DNA of 64,000 bases, taken from contig NZ_JAYMGI010000002.1 of NCBI RefSeq assembly GCF_035825295.1, positions 6,710,001-6,774,000 of the forward strand. The letters are read 5' to 3'. Position numbers and translations under genes: made by a program. The notes below the pieces were generated by a model. It was not told the DNA's origin and did no database searches. It was given only the letters and a program-made list of their open reading frames with translations. The DNA is from Actinacidiphila sp. DG2A-62. Its GTDB lineage: Bacteria > Actinomycetota > Actinomycetes > Streptomycetales > Streptomycetaceae. The first letter of the stretch is position 1; every line of letters begins with the position of its first letter. Below, piece after piece: positions 48,365-57,416 of this stretch.

Positions 48365-49546
48365 TCAGCGGAAGCGGTTGCTCACATCGTCGAAGACCTG
48401 CTGCGCCTGGGCGCCGAGCCGCGGACCGGCCACCCAGATGTCGGTCTGCGGGCCGATCGAGGTGTTGCTGACCAGCGCGGTCGTGCCGTCCGGCCGTGAG
48501 GTGAACCAGCCGCCGCCGGACGCGCCGCCGGTCATCGTGCACCCGATGCGGTACTCCCCAGGGGCGTCCGCGTCCAGCGACAGCCGCCCGGGCCGGCCGA
48601 CGCACGCGTACATCCGCTGGCCGTCGTACGGCTCGGCGGCCGGATAGCCCCACGCGCCCATGGTGTCGATCCGGGTGACCGACGGAGCGTCGAACCACAC
48701 CGGCATTGCCGCGCCGACCGTCTCCTGCAGGGACCTGCCGCCCTTCTCCGGCACCACGTGGAGCACCGCGAAGTCGTACGCCGAGCCGTTGCCCCCCTCG
48801 GCCGATCCGCCGGAGATCCACTGGTCCGAAGTGCTCGCCCAGTCCGCCCAGAACACCCCGTAGGGCGCGAGCCGGTCCCGGGAGGCGCCCTTGAGCTGAT
48901 CGGCGCTCAGCCCGGCGTCGTTGTAGTCCGGCACGAAGGCGATGTTGCGGTACCAGCCGCCGTCCTTGCCCGCGTGCACACAGTGCCCGGCCGTCCACAC
49001 CAGATCGGACTTCCCGGGGTGCGCCGGGTTTTCGACGATCGTCGCCGAGCAGACCAGCGGCCCCTGCGGGCCGTCGAAGAACAGCTTTCCCACCGCGGCT
49101 GCGTTGGTGTGGTACGGCGGCGTCACCGGCCGCGCCCGCACGGGCGCCGGCTGCGGGTCGGTCCTGCCGCGGTCGGCCGGCACGTCGGCGGCCACCTGCT
49201 TGTCGCTCTGGTCCGCCGCGCGCATCCGGTCGTCGCTCCACAGCCCCTCGATCACCGGGTTGACGAAGTCCTTCGCCTTGCGCAGCCACGTCGTCCGGTC
49301 CCAGTCGCGCCAGCCGCCGTCGCGGTACGCCCGCTCCCACATCTTCAGGTCCTCGGCGCTGGTCGGGAAGGAGGTCGGCAGCTTCGGCAGGCCGGCGTGC
49401 CCGCCGTGCGAGGCGCTCGCCGGCGGCCCGTCGGCGGCGGGGCCGGAGCTGCCCCCGGAGGACCCGCAGCCGGTCAGCGTGCCGGCGAGGAGCAGCGCGG
49501 CGACGGTCGCGGCCGGCGCGGTCGAGGCGTGCGTGACGGGGCGCAC
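48365..49546 (-). CDS. trypsin-like serine protease lipoprotein
   Basis: A 393-residue secreted protein. The N-terminal signal ends in the lipobox LTGC (Cys27), so it is probably lipid-anchored outside the membrane. The chymotrypsin-fold triad is visible as His188 (VWTAGHCV), Asp258 (AYDFAVLHV) and Ser343 (TGGASGGGWF). Residues 30-150 are a Gly/Ser-rich linker and a pro-region-like segment. The target is unknown. It converges with hflX and diverges from the siderophore operon. The GTG start at 49546 is chosen because the signal peptide follows directly. Confidence 0.88.
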   Translation of the reverse strand: MRPVTHASTAPAATVAALLLAGTLTGCGSSGGSSGPAADGPPASASHGGHAGLPKLPTSFPTSAEDLKMWERAYRDGGWRDWDRTTWLRKAKDFVNPVIEGLWSDDRMRAADQSDKQVAADVPADRGRTDPQPAPVRARPVTPPYHTNAAAVGKLFFDGPQGPLVCSATIVENPAHPGKSDLVWTAGHCVHAGKDGGWYRNIAFVPDYNDAGLSADQLKGASRDRLAPYGVFWADWASTSDQWISGGSAEGGNGSAYDFAVLHVVPEKGGRSLQETVGAAMPVWFDAPSVTRIDTMGAWGYPAAEPYDGQRMYACVGRPGRLSLDADAPGEYRIGCTMTGGASGGGWFTSRPDGTTALVSNTSIGPQTDIWVAGPRLGAQAQQVFDDVSNRFR

Positions 49547-49827
49547 GGCAGCCCGTGTGCCGGTCCGGCGCCGGCTCGCGCGGCCCCTTCTGCCGCGGCT
49601 CCTGCGGCCGCCGTGCCGGGTCGCCTCGGGCGTCTGCGGATGGATGGCGTGGCCCGCATGGTCGTGTCCCCCCTGGCTGCATGCTCGACCGTCGGTTCCA
49701 GGGACGGCGGACGGACCGCGCCCGGTTCCGTACGGAAAGTCTGGCGACCGACCGTGATCGGTTCGTCACACCGTCGTTAGTACGGACGGGGGACGAGGCG
49801 ACGGGACGCGAGCGCAAGGGAGAACAC

Positions 49828-51372
49828 GTGGCGGCGAATTCCGGGACGCCGGGCGGACCGGCGGCAGCGGCCGGCGACACCGCCGCGGATGAGGCGATCC
49901 TGCGCCGCCAGGCCCAGCGGGAGTCCGCGGCACGCACCTACGCCAGGTCCCTGCCGGTGGTGCCGGTACGGGCCCGGGGGATGACGGTGGAGGGCGCCGA
50001 CGGCCGCCGCTACCTGGACTGCCTGTCCGGCGCCGGCACGCTCGCGCTCGGCCACAACCACCCGGTGGTGCTGGAGGCGATCAGAGGCGTCCTGGACTCC
50101 GGCGCGCCGCTGCACGTCCTCGACCTCGCCACGCCGCTGAAGGACGAGTTCACCACCGCGCTGTTCGAGACGCTGCCGCCCGAACTGGCCGCGCACGGCC
50201 GCGTCCAGTTCTGCGGGCCGGCCGGCACCGACGCGGTCGAGGCGGCCGTGAAGCTGGTCAGGACCGCCACCGGCCGCGCCGGGCTGCTCGCGTTCTCCGG
50301 CGCCTACCACGGCATGACCGCCGCCGCGCTCGCCGCCACGGGTGACGTCTCCCTGCGCGCCACGGTCGGCGCGGGCGACGCCGGCGTCACCCGCCTGCCG
50401 TACCCGTACGACTACCGCTGCCCGTTCGGCGTCGGCGGCGAGCGCGGCGCCCGGCTGGCGGCACGCTGGACCGAGCACCTGCTGGACGACCCCAAGGGCG
50501 GCGTCCAGCCGCCGGCCGCGATGCTGCTGGAACCGGTCCAGGGCGAGGGCGGGGTGATCCCCGCGCCGGACGCCTGGATGCGGCGCATGCGGGAGATCAC
50601 CGCCGACCGCGGCATCCCGCTGATCGCCGACGAGGTGCAGACCGGCGTGGGCCGCACGGGCACCTTCTGGGCGGTGGAGCGCAGCGGGATCGTGCCCGAC
50701 GTCATGGTGCTCTCCAAAGCGATCGGCGGCAGCCTCCCGCTCGCGGTGATCGTCTACCACGAGGAACTCGACGTGTGGCGGCCCGGCGCCCACGCCGGGA
50801 CCTTCCGCGGCAACCAGCTCGCCATGGCCGCGGGCGCCGCCACCTTGCGGTACGTCCTGCGCAACGCCCTGCACGAGCGCGCGGAGGAGGTCGGCGCGCG
50901 GATGCTCGGGCGGCTGCGCGAACTGGCCGCGGACCACGCCTGCGTGGGCGATGTGCGCGGACGCGGTCTGATGATCGGGGTGGAACTCGTGGACCCCGGC
51001 GGCGAGCCCGACGACGCGGGCGCGCTGCCGGCCGCGCCGCGCCTGGCGGCCCGCGTCCAGCAGGAGGCGCTCCGCCGCGGTCTGATCGTCGAACTCGGCG
51101 GCAGGCACTCCGCGGTGGTCCGGCTGCTGCCGCCGCTGACCATCACCGACGAGCAGGCCGACGCGGTCCTCGACCGGCTCGCGTCGGCGGTCGAGGCGGC
51201 GTGGGCGGCCGAGGCCGACGGACCCGCGGGACCGCCCCCGCCGCGCCCTTCCGTGGTCGTCGCCTCCGGCGGCCCCCGCGCCCCGCTGCGCGCCCAGGCC
51301 GGCGCCGGTCAGGCGTCGTCGGCCACCACACCAGGCCGTCCGGCCGAACCGACCAGGGGAGCCCCGGCATGA
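49828..51372 (+). CDS. diaminobutyrate--2-oxoglutarate aminotransferase of the siderophore operon
   Basis: A 514-residue class III PLP aminotransferase. PLP-Lys297 (VMVLSKAIGGSLPLAV) and Asp268 (IADEVQTGVGRTGTFW) are intact, and GYxxG-type sequences (SGAYHGMTAAALA) are present. Such enzymes make L-2,4-diaminobutyrate from aspartate semialdehyde. First in a four-gene operon, it probably supplies the diamine backbone. The C-terminus has a 50-residue Pro/Ala-rich tail absent from most relatives. GTG 49828 has AAGGGAG about 7 nt ahead. The stop overlaps the next start (ATGA). No desferri-type DmdR iron box is visible upstream. Confidence 0.88.
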   Translation: MAANSGTPGGPAAAAGDTAADEAILRRQAQRESAARTYARSLPVVPVRARGMTVEGADGRRYLDCLSGAGTLALGHNHPVVLEAIRGVLDSGAPLHVLDLATPLKDEFTTALFETLPPELAAHGRVQFCGPAGTDAVEAAVKLVRTATGRAGLLAFSGAYHGMTAAALAATGDVSLRATVGAGDAGVTRLPYPYDYRCPFGVGGERGARLAARWTEHLLDDPKGGVQPPAAMLLEPVQGEGGVIPAPDAWMRRMREITADRGIPLIADEVQTGVGRTGTFWAVERSGIVPDVMVLSKAIGGSLPLAVIVYHEELDVWRPGAHAGTFRGNQLAMAAGAATLRYVLRNALHERAEEVGARMLGRLRELAADHACVGDVRGRGLMIGVELVDPGGEPDDAGALPAAPRLAARVQQEALRRGLIVELGGRHSAVVRLLPPLTITDEQADAVLDRLASAVEAAWAAEADGPAGPPPPRPSVVVASGGPRAPLRAQAGAGQASSATTPGRPAEPTRGAPA

Positions 51373-54032
51373 CCACACCAGAACCACGGCCGACCCGGGT
51401 CGACGCCGACACGGGACGCGACGCCGACCCGCGGGCCCGCGAGGAGCGCGACCGCGGCCCGGACGCGCTCGGCGCGGGCGGAACGCTCCGGGAGACCGGG
51501 GGAGTCGCACCGGACGGCGGGGTGGCGAACGCCGCGGCGCGGGACGGCGGGGAAGGCGCGGGCTCCGGGGACGCGGCGCCCGAGGGCGTCGTTCCGCCGC
51601 AGCGCACCGTCGAGCGCGCGCTCGACAGCGCGCCGGAGCTGCCGGAGTTCACGGCCGCCGCAGGTGCGCTCGCGCCGGCGGGCGCCGGAGCGGTCTCGTC
51701 GGCAGAGGCCGCGGCGGCCCTGTCGGCGGCTGAGAGCGCACGACCGGTCGGGCGCGCGGCACGCGACGCGGCGTACCACGTCGCGGACGCGGCGGGGGCC
51801 GAGGCGCTGCTGCGCTGCTGGACCCGCGAGACGGGCGCGCCCCGGCCGGCCGACGCCGTGCTGCGCCTCGCCCTCCCCGCGTCCGGCACCTGTGCCTGGG
51901 CGCCGGTCCACCACTGGTCGCCCACCGGCCACCACCGCTTCGGCCCGGTCCACATCGCCGCGGAACCTCCGGCCCCGGCGCCGACCCCGGCTGCGGCACC
52001 GGCCCCGGCCCCGGCCGCGCCGCCGATCCCGATCGCCCCCCCGGCGGCCCCCGCTCCGGCAGGCTCCGCCCCGATCGACGCTCCGGCAGACCCCGCCCCG
52101 GTCGACGCCGCGCCCGCCACCCCGGCGCCGGGCAGCGTGCCCGACCCCGTGACCACCGCCTCCGCGGCGGTACCGACGCGCCCGGACGTTCCCGAACGCG
52201 CGCCGCTGCCCGACCCCGCGCCGGGCGCCGCCGTATCCGGGAACGTCCCCACCGCCGCCGTGGCAGTCCCGCCGCCCGGTGCCGGACCCGACGGCGGATC
52301 GGCCGGGCCCGCCGGACCCCCGACCGCCACGGGCAGGCCCGCCGCGCCCGTGTCGGCCTCCGGCGGCGCGCCCGGTCCCGCAGCGGGCCACCCCGGCGCA
52401 TCGACCGCCGCCTGCGCGCCGGAGGACGCGCCGTTTCACCCGGGCTCCGCCGACCTCGACGGCCGCGCCGCCGGACCCGCGCGGGCGCTGAGCGCCGTCG
52501 AACTGGCCGCGCTGCTCGCGCGCGAGGCCGGTGGTGACGGCGCGGACGCCGCCGACCTCGTCGCGCGCGTCGCGGACTCGGTGCGGCGCACCGCGATGTT
52601 CGTCGCCGAGCGGCGCGAACGGCCGGGCCCGGCGGAGCCGGAACTGCCGTTCCTCGACTCCGAGCAGGCCTTGCTGCTCGGGCACCCGATGCACCCCGCG
52701 CCCAAGGGCCGCGAGGGCCTGTCCGATGCCGAGAACGCCGCCTACTCGCCCGAACTGCGCGGACGCTTCCCCCTGCACTGGCTGGCCGTGCACCCGTCCG
52801 TCCTCGCCTGCGACTCCGCCTGGACCGAACGCGGCCGGCCGATCCAGGCCACCGCGCTGCTCGCCGGACTCGCCGGGGCCGGGCTGCGGCTGCCGGAAGG
52901 CGCCGCGCCCCTGCCGCTGCACCCGTGGCAGGCCCGCGACATCCGGCACCGGCCCGGCGTGCGCGCGCTGTTCGAGGCCGGGCTGCTGCACGACCTCGGC
53001 CCGCAGGGCGAGCCCTGGTACGCCACGTCCTCCGTGCGCACCGTCTACCGGCCGGACGCCCCCGCCATGCTGAAGCTCTCGCTCGGCCTGCGGATCACCA
53101 ACTCCCGGCGCGAGAACCTCCGCAAGGAGCTGCGCCGCGGCACGGAGGTGCACCGGCTGCTGCGCAGCGGGCTCGCCGCGCAGTGGCACGCCGCCCACCC
53201 CGGCTTCGACATCGTGCGCGATCCCGCCTGGCTCGGCGTCGACACCCCCGAGGGCCGGCCGGTGCCGGGCCTGGACGTGGTGCTCCGGCACAACCCGTTC
53301 GGCCCGGGGGATCAGGCGCACTGCGTCGCGGGGCTCACCTCGCCGCGCCCCTGGCCGGGCCGGCCCGCCGCGGAGATGCGCTCGCTGCTGGCCGTGCTGG
53401 TCGACCGGCTCGCCGCCCGCACCGGCCGTCGGACCACCGCCGTGGCCACCGAGTGGTTCCTGCGCTACCTCGACACCGTGGTGCGGCCGGTGCTGTGGCT
53501 CGACGGCCACGCGGGCGTCGCGCTGGAGGCCCACCAGCAGAACACCCTGGTGCTGCTGGACGCCGACGGCTGGCCCCGCGGCGGCCGCTACCGCGACAAC
53601 CAGGGCTACTACTTCCGCGAATCCCGCCGCGCCGACCTGGAACGCCGGCTGCCCGGCATCGGATCGGCCAGCGACACCTTCGTCCCCGACGAGGTCGCCG
53701 ACGAGCGCTTCGCCTACTACCTCGGCATCAACAACGTGCTCGGCCTGATCGGCGCCTTCGGCTCCCAGCAACTGGCCGCGGAGGAGGTGCTGCTCGCCGC
53801 CTTCCGCCGCTTCCTGGCCACGGCGGACGGGCACGGCTCCCGGCTGCCCGGCCGGTTGCTCGGCGAACCCGAACTGCGCTGCAAAGCCAACCTGCTGACC
53901 CGGTTGCACGGCCTGGACGAGCTCGTCGGCCCCGTCGACACCCAGTCCGTCTACGTCACCCTCCCCAACCCGGTCGCCGCCACGGCCGCACCCACCGGCC
54001 GACCGACGGCGCCGGCCGCCGAGGAGTCCTGA
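51369..54032 (+). CDS. IucA/IucC-family NIS synthetase with long Pro/Ala-rich insertion
   Basis: An 887-residue NRPS-independent siderophore synthetase, which adenylates a carboxylate (typically citrate) and joins it to an amine or hydroxamate. Catalytic-core texts are LLLGHPMHPAPKGREGL, LPLHPWQARDI, TSSVRTVYRP, LKLSLGLRITNSRRENLRKE, HQQNTLVLL and RDNQGYYF. Family members are about 600 residues. Here a disordered N-terminus of about 120 residues and a Pro/Ala insertion (about residues 197-353) follow the RHWSPTG-like block, seen as HHWSPTGHHRFGPV. ATG 51369 overlaps the aminotransferase stop. The reading frame is unbroken through the insertion. Confidence 0.88.
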   Translation: MTTPEPRPTRVDADTGRDADPRAREERDRGPDALGAGGTLRETGGVAPDGGVANAAARDGGEGAGSGDAAPEGVVPPQRTVERALDSAPELPEFTAAAGALAPAGAGAVSSAEAAAALSAAESARPVGRAARDAAYHVADAAGAEALLRCWTRETGAPRPADAVLRLALPASGTCAWAPVHHWSPTGHHRFGPVHIAAEPPAPAPTPAAAPAPAPAAPPIPIAPPAAPAPAGSAPIDAPADPAPVDAAPATPAPGSVPDPVTTASAAVPTRPDVPERAPLPDPAPGAAVSGNVPTAAVAVPPPGAGPDGGSAGPAGPPTATGRPAAPVSASGGAPGPAAGHPGASTAACAPEDAPFHPGSADLDGRAAGPARALSAVELAALLAREAGGDGADAADLVARVADSVRRTAMFVAERRERPGPAEPELPFLDSEQALLLGHPMHPAPKGREGLSDAENAAYSPELRGRFPLHWLAVHPSVLACDSAWTERGRPIQATALLAGLAGAGLRLPEGAAPLPLHPWQARDIRHRPGVRALFEAGLLHDLGPQGEPWYATSSVRTVYRPDAPAMLKLSLGLRITNSRRENLRKELRRGTEVHRLLRSGLAAQWHAAHPGFDIVRDPAWLGVDTPEGRPVPGLDVVLRHNPFGPGDQAHCVAGLTSPRPWPGRPAAEMRSLLAVLVDRLAARTGRRTTAVATEWFLRYLDTVVRPVLWLDGHAGVALEAHQQNTLVLLDADGWPRGGRYRDNQGYYFRESRRADLERRLPGIGSASDTFVPDEVADERFAYYLGINNVLGLIGAFGSQQLAAEEVLLAAFRRFLATADGHGSRLPGRLLGEPELRCKANLLTRLHGLDELVGPVDTQSVYVTLPNPVAATAAPTGRPTAPAAEES

Positions 54033-54841
54033 TGACGCCCGACGACTCCGGCGCCGAGGACACCCTCGACCTGAAGCTGCCCGCCGAGGCCGTCGCCCTG
54101 TTCGCGGCGACCCCGGAGCCGTCCGACGACACCCGGCGCCACGACGGGCCCGGCGACGACGGGCCGGCCCACGAAAAGTCGCCGTACGGACCGGGGCACG
54201 GGCCCGACCGCGGCGCCGACCGCGCCCCCGGCCGAGGACCGGACCGCGGACTCCACGACGACGGCCGCGACCTGCTGCTGGACCGGATCGCCGACTGGCC
54301 CGCCGCCGACACCGCCGCCGGGACCTTCCGGCTGGTCCCGGTGCTGGCCGCCCGGGACCTCGCCCTGATCAGCAGGTGGATGAACGATCCGGCGGTCGCG
54401 GAGTTCTGGGAGCTGGCCGGCGAACAGGACGTCACCGCGCGGCACCTGAAGGACCAGCTCGACGGCGACGGCCGCAGCGTGCCCTGCCTCGGCGTCCTCG
54501 ACGGCGTGCCGATGAGCTACTGGGAGATCTACCGGGCCGACCTCGACCCGATCGCCCGCCACTACCCCGCGCGACCGCACGACACCGGCGTCCACCTCCT
54601 CATCGGCGCCGTCGCCGACCGGGCCCGCGGCCTGGGCGGCACCCTGCTGCGAGCCGTGTCCGACCTGGTCCTGGACAACCGGCCCGGTTGCACCCGCGTC
54701 GTCGCCGAACCCGACCTGCGCAACACCCCCTCCGTCTCCGCCTTCCTCACCGCCGGCTTCCGGTTCAGCCAGGAGCTGGACCTGCCCGGGAAACGCGCGG
54801 CGCTGATGATCCGCGACCGCGCCCTGCGCAACCGCCTGTAG
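54032..54841 (+). CDS. IucB/AlcB-like GNAT acyltransferase
   Basis: A 269-residue protein. Residues 1-85 are Asp/Gly/Arg-rich and disordered. The rest is the siderophore-type N-acyltransferase domain: WMNDPAVAEFWEL, PMSYWEIYRADLDPIARHYP, GVHLLIGAVADRARGLGGTL and RVVAEPDLRNTPSVSAFLTA. These enzymes acylate an amine or N-hydroxy-amine before assembly by the NIS synthetases. The start overlaps the preceding stop by one base (TGATG), so translation is coupled. No N-hydroxylase gene is in the operon. Confidence 0.87.
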   Translation: MTPDDSGAEDTLDLKLPAEAVALFAATPEPSDDTRRHDGPGDDGPAHEKSPYGPGHGPDRGADRAPGRGPDRGLHDDGRDLLLDRIADWPAADTAAGTFRLVPVLAARDLALISRWMNDPAVAEFWELAGEQDVTARHLKDQLDGDGRSVPCLGVLDGVPMSYWEIYRADLDPIARHYPARPHDTGVHLLIGAVADRARGLGGTLLRAVSDLVLDNRPGCTRVVAEPDLRNTPSVSAFLTAGFRFSQELDLPGKRAALMIRDRALRNRL

Positions 54842-54865
54842 AACCTCCCGTCCCAGGAGCCCACC

Positions 54866-56629
54866 GTGATCGCCTCCGCCCCGACGTCCGACTCCGCCGC
54901 CTGGCGGCACGCGGCCCGCCGCCTGCTGGCCAAGATGCTCGCCGAGTTCGCGTACGAGGAGGTGATCGTCCCCGAGCCCGACCCGTCCGCCGGCCCCGAC
55001 GCGTACCGGCTCGTGCTCGACGACCGGACGACGTACCGCTTCCGGGCCCGCCGCGGCTCGTACGACAGCTGGCAGGTCGACGCGGACAGCATCGAGCCGA
55101 CCGGCGACCCGATGCACTTCCTCGTGCACGCCCACGACACCGTGCTCGGCCTCAGCGGCGACACCACCGGTCACCTGATCCGCGAACTGCTCAGCACGCT
55201 GCGCGCCGACACCAGGCTGGACGCCTCGGCGCTGACCGCCGCCGAGCTGGCCGACCTGGACTACGCCGACCTCGAAGGGCACCAGACCGGCCACCCCTGG
55301 CTGGTGGCGAACAAGGGACGTATCGGATTCTCGGACGCCGACGCCGCCCGCTGGGCGCCGGAGGCCCGCAGACCCGTCCGGCTGCCCTGGATCGCCGTCC
55401 ACCGCGACCTCGCCGAATACCGCGGCACCGGCACCGTGACCACCCCCGAACTCCTCTACGCGCAGGAGCTTGCCCCCGCGACCCTCGACACCTTCCGGCA
55501 CGCCGTGACCGACCGGGACCGGGACCCGGCCGACTACCTGCTGCTGCCCGTGCACCCCTGGCAGTGGGACCAGGTCGTCGCCCCGCTCTTCGCGCCCGCG
55601 ATCGCCGACGACCTCATCATCCACCTCACCACTGACAACGACCTCCGACTGCCCCAGCAGTCGGTCCGCACCTTCCTCAACACCAGCCGCCCGCACCGCA
55701 GAACCGTCAAACTCCCGCTGTCGGTGCTCAACACCCTGGTGTGGCGCGGGCTGCCGACCGAACGCACGCTGGCCGCGCCCGCCGTCACCGCCTGGGTCCA
55801 CTCGCTGCGCGACGACGACCCGTTCCTGCGCGACGAGACACGCGTGGTCCTGCTCGGCGAGGTGGCCTCGGTCACCGTCGCCCACCCGCAGTACGACCGG
55901 CTGCCCACCGTGCCCTACCAGTACCGCGAACTGCTAGGCTGCATCTGGCGCGAGCCGCTCGGCGCGTACCTCGACCCCGGCGAGCGGCCCAGGACGCTCG
56001 CCGCGCTGCTGCACACCGATCCGGCGGGGCGGTCCTTCACCGCCGAGCTCGTGGAGCGTTCGGGCCTCGAACCCCGGGTGTGGCTGCGGCACCTTTTCGC
56101 CGCGCTGCTCCCGCCGCTGCTGCACTTCCTCTACCGCTACGGCACGGTGTTCTCCCCGCACGGCGAAAACGCCATCGTGGTCTTCGACGACCACGACGTC
56201 CCCGTGCGACTGGCGGTGAAGGACTTCGTGGACGACGTGAACGTCTGCGAGCAGGTGCTGCCGGAACACCGCACGATGCCCGCCGACGTCCGGGAGGTTC
56301 TGCTCACCGAGTCCGCCGATTTCCTTCCGCAGTTCATCCATTCGGGTCTGTTCGTCGGCGTGCTGCGCTATCTCGCGCCGCTGTGCGAACACCGGCTCGG
56401 GGTGCCGGAGCAGGAATTCTGGACGATGGTGCGCGAAGAGATCCTGCGCCACCAGGACCGCTTTCCCGAACTGAAGGAACGGTTCGCGCTCTTCGATCTG
56501 CTCACCCCGCGGATCGCCCGGCTGTGCCTCAACCGCAACCGGCTGCACCTCGACGGCTACCGCGACCGGGCCAGCCGCCCGCACGCGGCCGTCCACGGCA
56601 CCGTGCCCAATCCCCTGCACGCCCCCTGA
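54866..56629 (+). CDS. second IucA/IucC-family NIS synthetase
   Basis: A 587-residue enzyme of normal family length. Core texts are EGHQTGHPWLVANKGRIGFS, LLPVHPWQWDQVV, PQQSVRTFLNTSRPHRRTVK, LPLSVLNTLVWRGLP, FSPHGENAIVVF and KDFVDDVNVCEQVL. CAGGAG stands ahead of GTG 54866. Two synthetases in one operon suggest two sequential condensations on one carboxylate core. Relative roles (type A or type C) cannot be settled by eye. Confidence 0.9.
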   Translation: MIASAPTSDSAAWRHAARRLLAKMLAEFAYEEVIVPEPDPSAGPDAYRLVLDDRTTYRFRARRGSYDSWQVDADSIEPTGDPMHFLVHAHDTVLGLSGDTTGHLIRELLSTLRADTRLDASALTAAELADLDYADLEGHQTGHPWLVANKGRIGFSDADAARWAPEARRPVRLPWIAVHRDLAEYRGTGTVTTPELLYAQELAPATLDTFRHAVTDRDRDPADYLLLPVHPWQWDQVVAPLFAPAIADDLIIHLTTDNDLRLPQQSVRTFLNTSRPHRRTVKLPLSVLNTLVWRGLPTERTLAAPAVTAWVHSLRDDDPFLRDETRVVLLGEVASVTVAHPQYDRLPTVPYQYRELLGCIWREPLGAYLDPGERPRTLAALLHTDPAGRSFTAELVERSGLEPRVWLRHLFAALLPPLLHFLYRYGTVFSPHGENAIVVFDDHDVPVRLAVKDFVDDVNVCEQVLPEHRTMPADVREVLLTESADFLPQFIHSGLFVGVLRYLAPLCEHRLGVPEQEFWTMVREEILRHQDRFPELKERFALFDLLTPRIARLCLNRNRLHLDGYRDRASRPHAAVHGTVPNPLHAP

Positions 56630-56735
56630 CGTCCTTCTGCTCGCCGGCCGCCCGGCCGCCCGGCCGCCGGCCCAGCGGGTCGATACGATTTCCGTACGGC
56701 CGGGAGGCGACACCGGGCGGTACGGCAGAAGGACG
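56630..56735. repeat. 11-bp inverted repeat around the intergenic gap
   Basis: CGTCCTTCTGC (56630-56640) and its exact complement GCAGAAGGACG (56725-56735) bracket the 126-nt gap between the siderophore operon and the FHA gene. A -10-like TACGAT is at 56684-56689. A chance match is possible. Confidence 0.4.
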
Positions 56736-56755
56736 CGAAGGACCCGGGGGGCGAC

Positions 56756-57376
56756 ATGCGCGCGGAGGCGGGCGACGGGACGTGTCCGGGGTGCGGCACG
56801 GCCGGCGCCCGGCCGGGCCAACTGGTCTGCCGGGGGTGCTTCGCGCCGTTCGCCCTGATACCCGCCCCGGCCGACCACGACCCGGACGCGACCGACGCGC
56901 TGCCGCGGGTCGAGGAGGCCGGCGAGCCCGCGGTGGCCGGCCGGCCCGGCGCATCCGGCACCCAGGGCGGCCGGACCGGCGCCCCCGCCGAATCCGAGCA
57001 CACCCGGATCATCAACGTCATCCCCGGCGCGCTGCGCGGCGCCGAGCAGACCCGCAGGGACGCACCCGGCCGCGCGCTGCGGCTGAGCTTCCCGAGCGGC
57101 GAGATCGTCGCCGTCGAACTCGGCGAGCACATCAGGCTGGGCCGCGAGCCGCAGCTGTGCCCCGCGGTCAGCTTCCTCGCCGTCCACGACAACCTCTCGC
57201 GCCTGCACGCCACCGTGGGCGTCGAACTCGACGGCGCCGCCTGGATCGTCGACGAGGGCTCCACCAACGGCACCTTCGTGCACGGCTACCGGCTCGGCTC
57301 CGGCGAGCGCGCGCCGCTGCGCCCCGGCGACAAGATCCGCCTCGCCGCCGACGTCAACATCCGCGTCATGCCGTAG
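56756..57376 (+). CDS. zinc-ribbon FHA-domain protein
   Basis: A 206-residue cytoplasmic protein. An N-terminal zinc ribbon (CPGCG and CRGC) is joined by an Ala/Gly-rich linker to a C-terminal FHA domain (about residues 115-205). The phosphothreonine-binding residues are present (LGRE, NLSRLHA, STNGTFV). It would bind a phosphorylated partner, plausibly from the kinase gene that converges with it. Its stop codon lies in a 17-bp tandem repeat. The start ATG 56756 follows GGGGGG weakly. A partner and pathway are unknown. Confidence 0.85.
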   Translation: MRAEAGDGTCPGCGTAGARPGQLVCRGCFAPFALIPAPADHDPDATDALPRVEEAGEPAVAGRPGASGTQGGRTGAPAESEHTRIINVIPGALRGAEQTRRDAPGRALRLSFPSGEIVAVELGEHIRLGREPQLCPAVSFLAVHDNLSRLHATVGVELDGAAWIVDEGSTNGTFVHGYRLGSGERAPLRPGDKIRLAADVNIRVMP

Positions 57377-57413
57377 CGCACGTCATGCCGTAGCGCACGT
57401 CATGCCATGGCGA
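57364..57413. repeat. 17-bp tandem repeat at the FHA-gene stop codon
   Basis: CGTCATGCCGTAGCGCA is repeated at 57364-57380 and 57381-57397, with a degenerate third copy to 57413. The stop codon TAG (57374-57376) is in copy 1, and the minus-strand kinase gene ends 4 nt after copy 3. Confidence 0.9.
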
Positions 57414-57416
57414 AGG

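Noticed and set aside
49547..49827. DmdR/IdeR iron box before the siderophore operon
   Set aside because: I looked for the TTAGGTTAGGCTNACCTAA pattern on both strands and found nothing close. ACCGA-N6-TCGGT near 49748 is a different palindrome.
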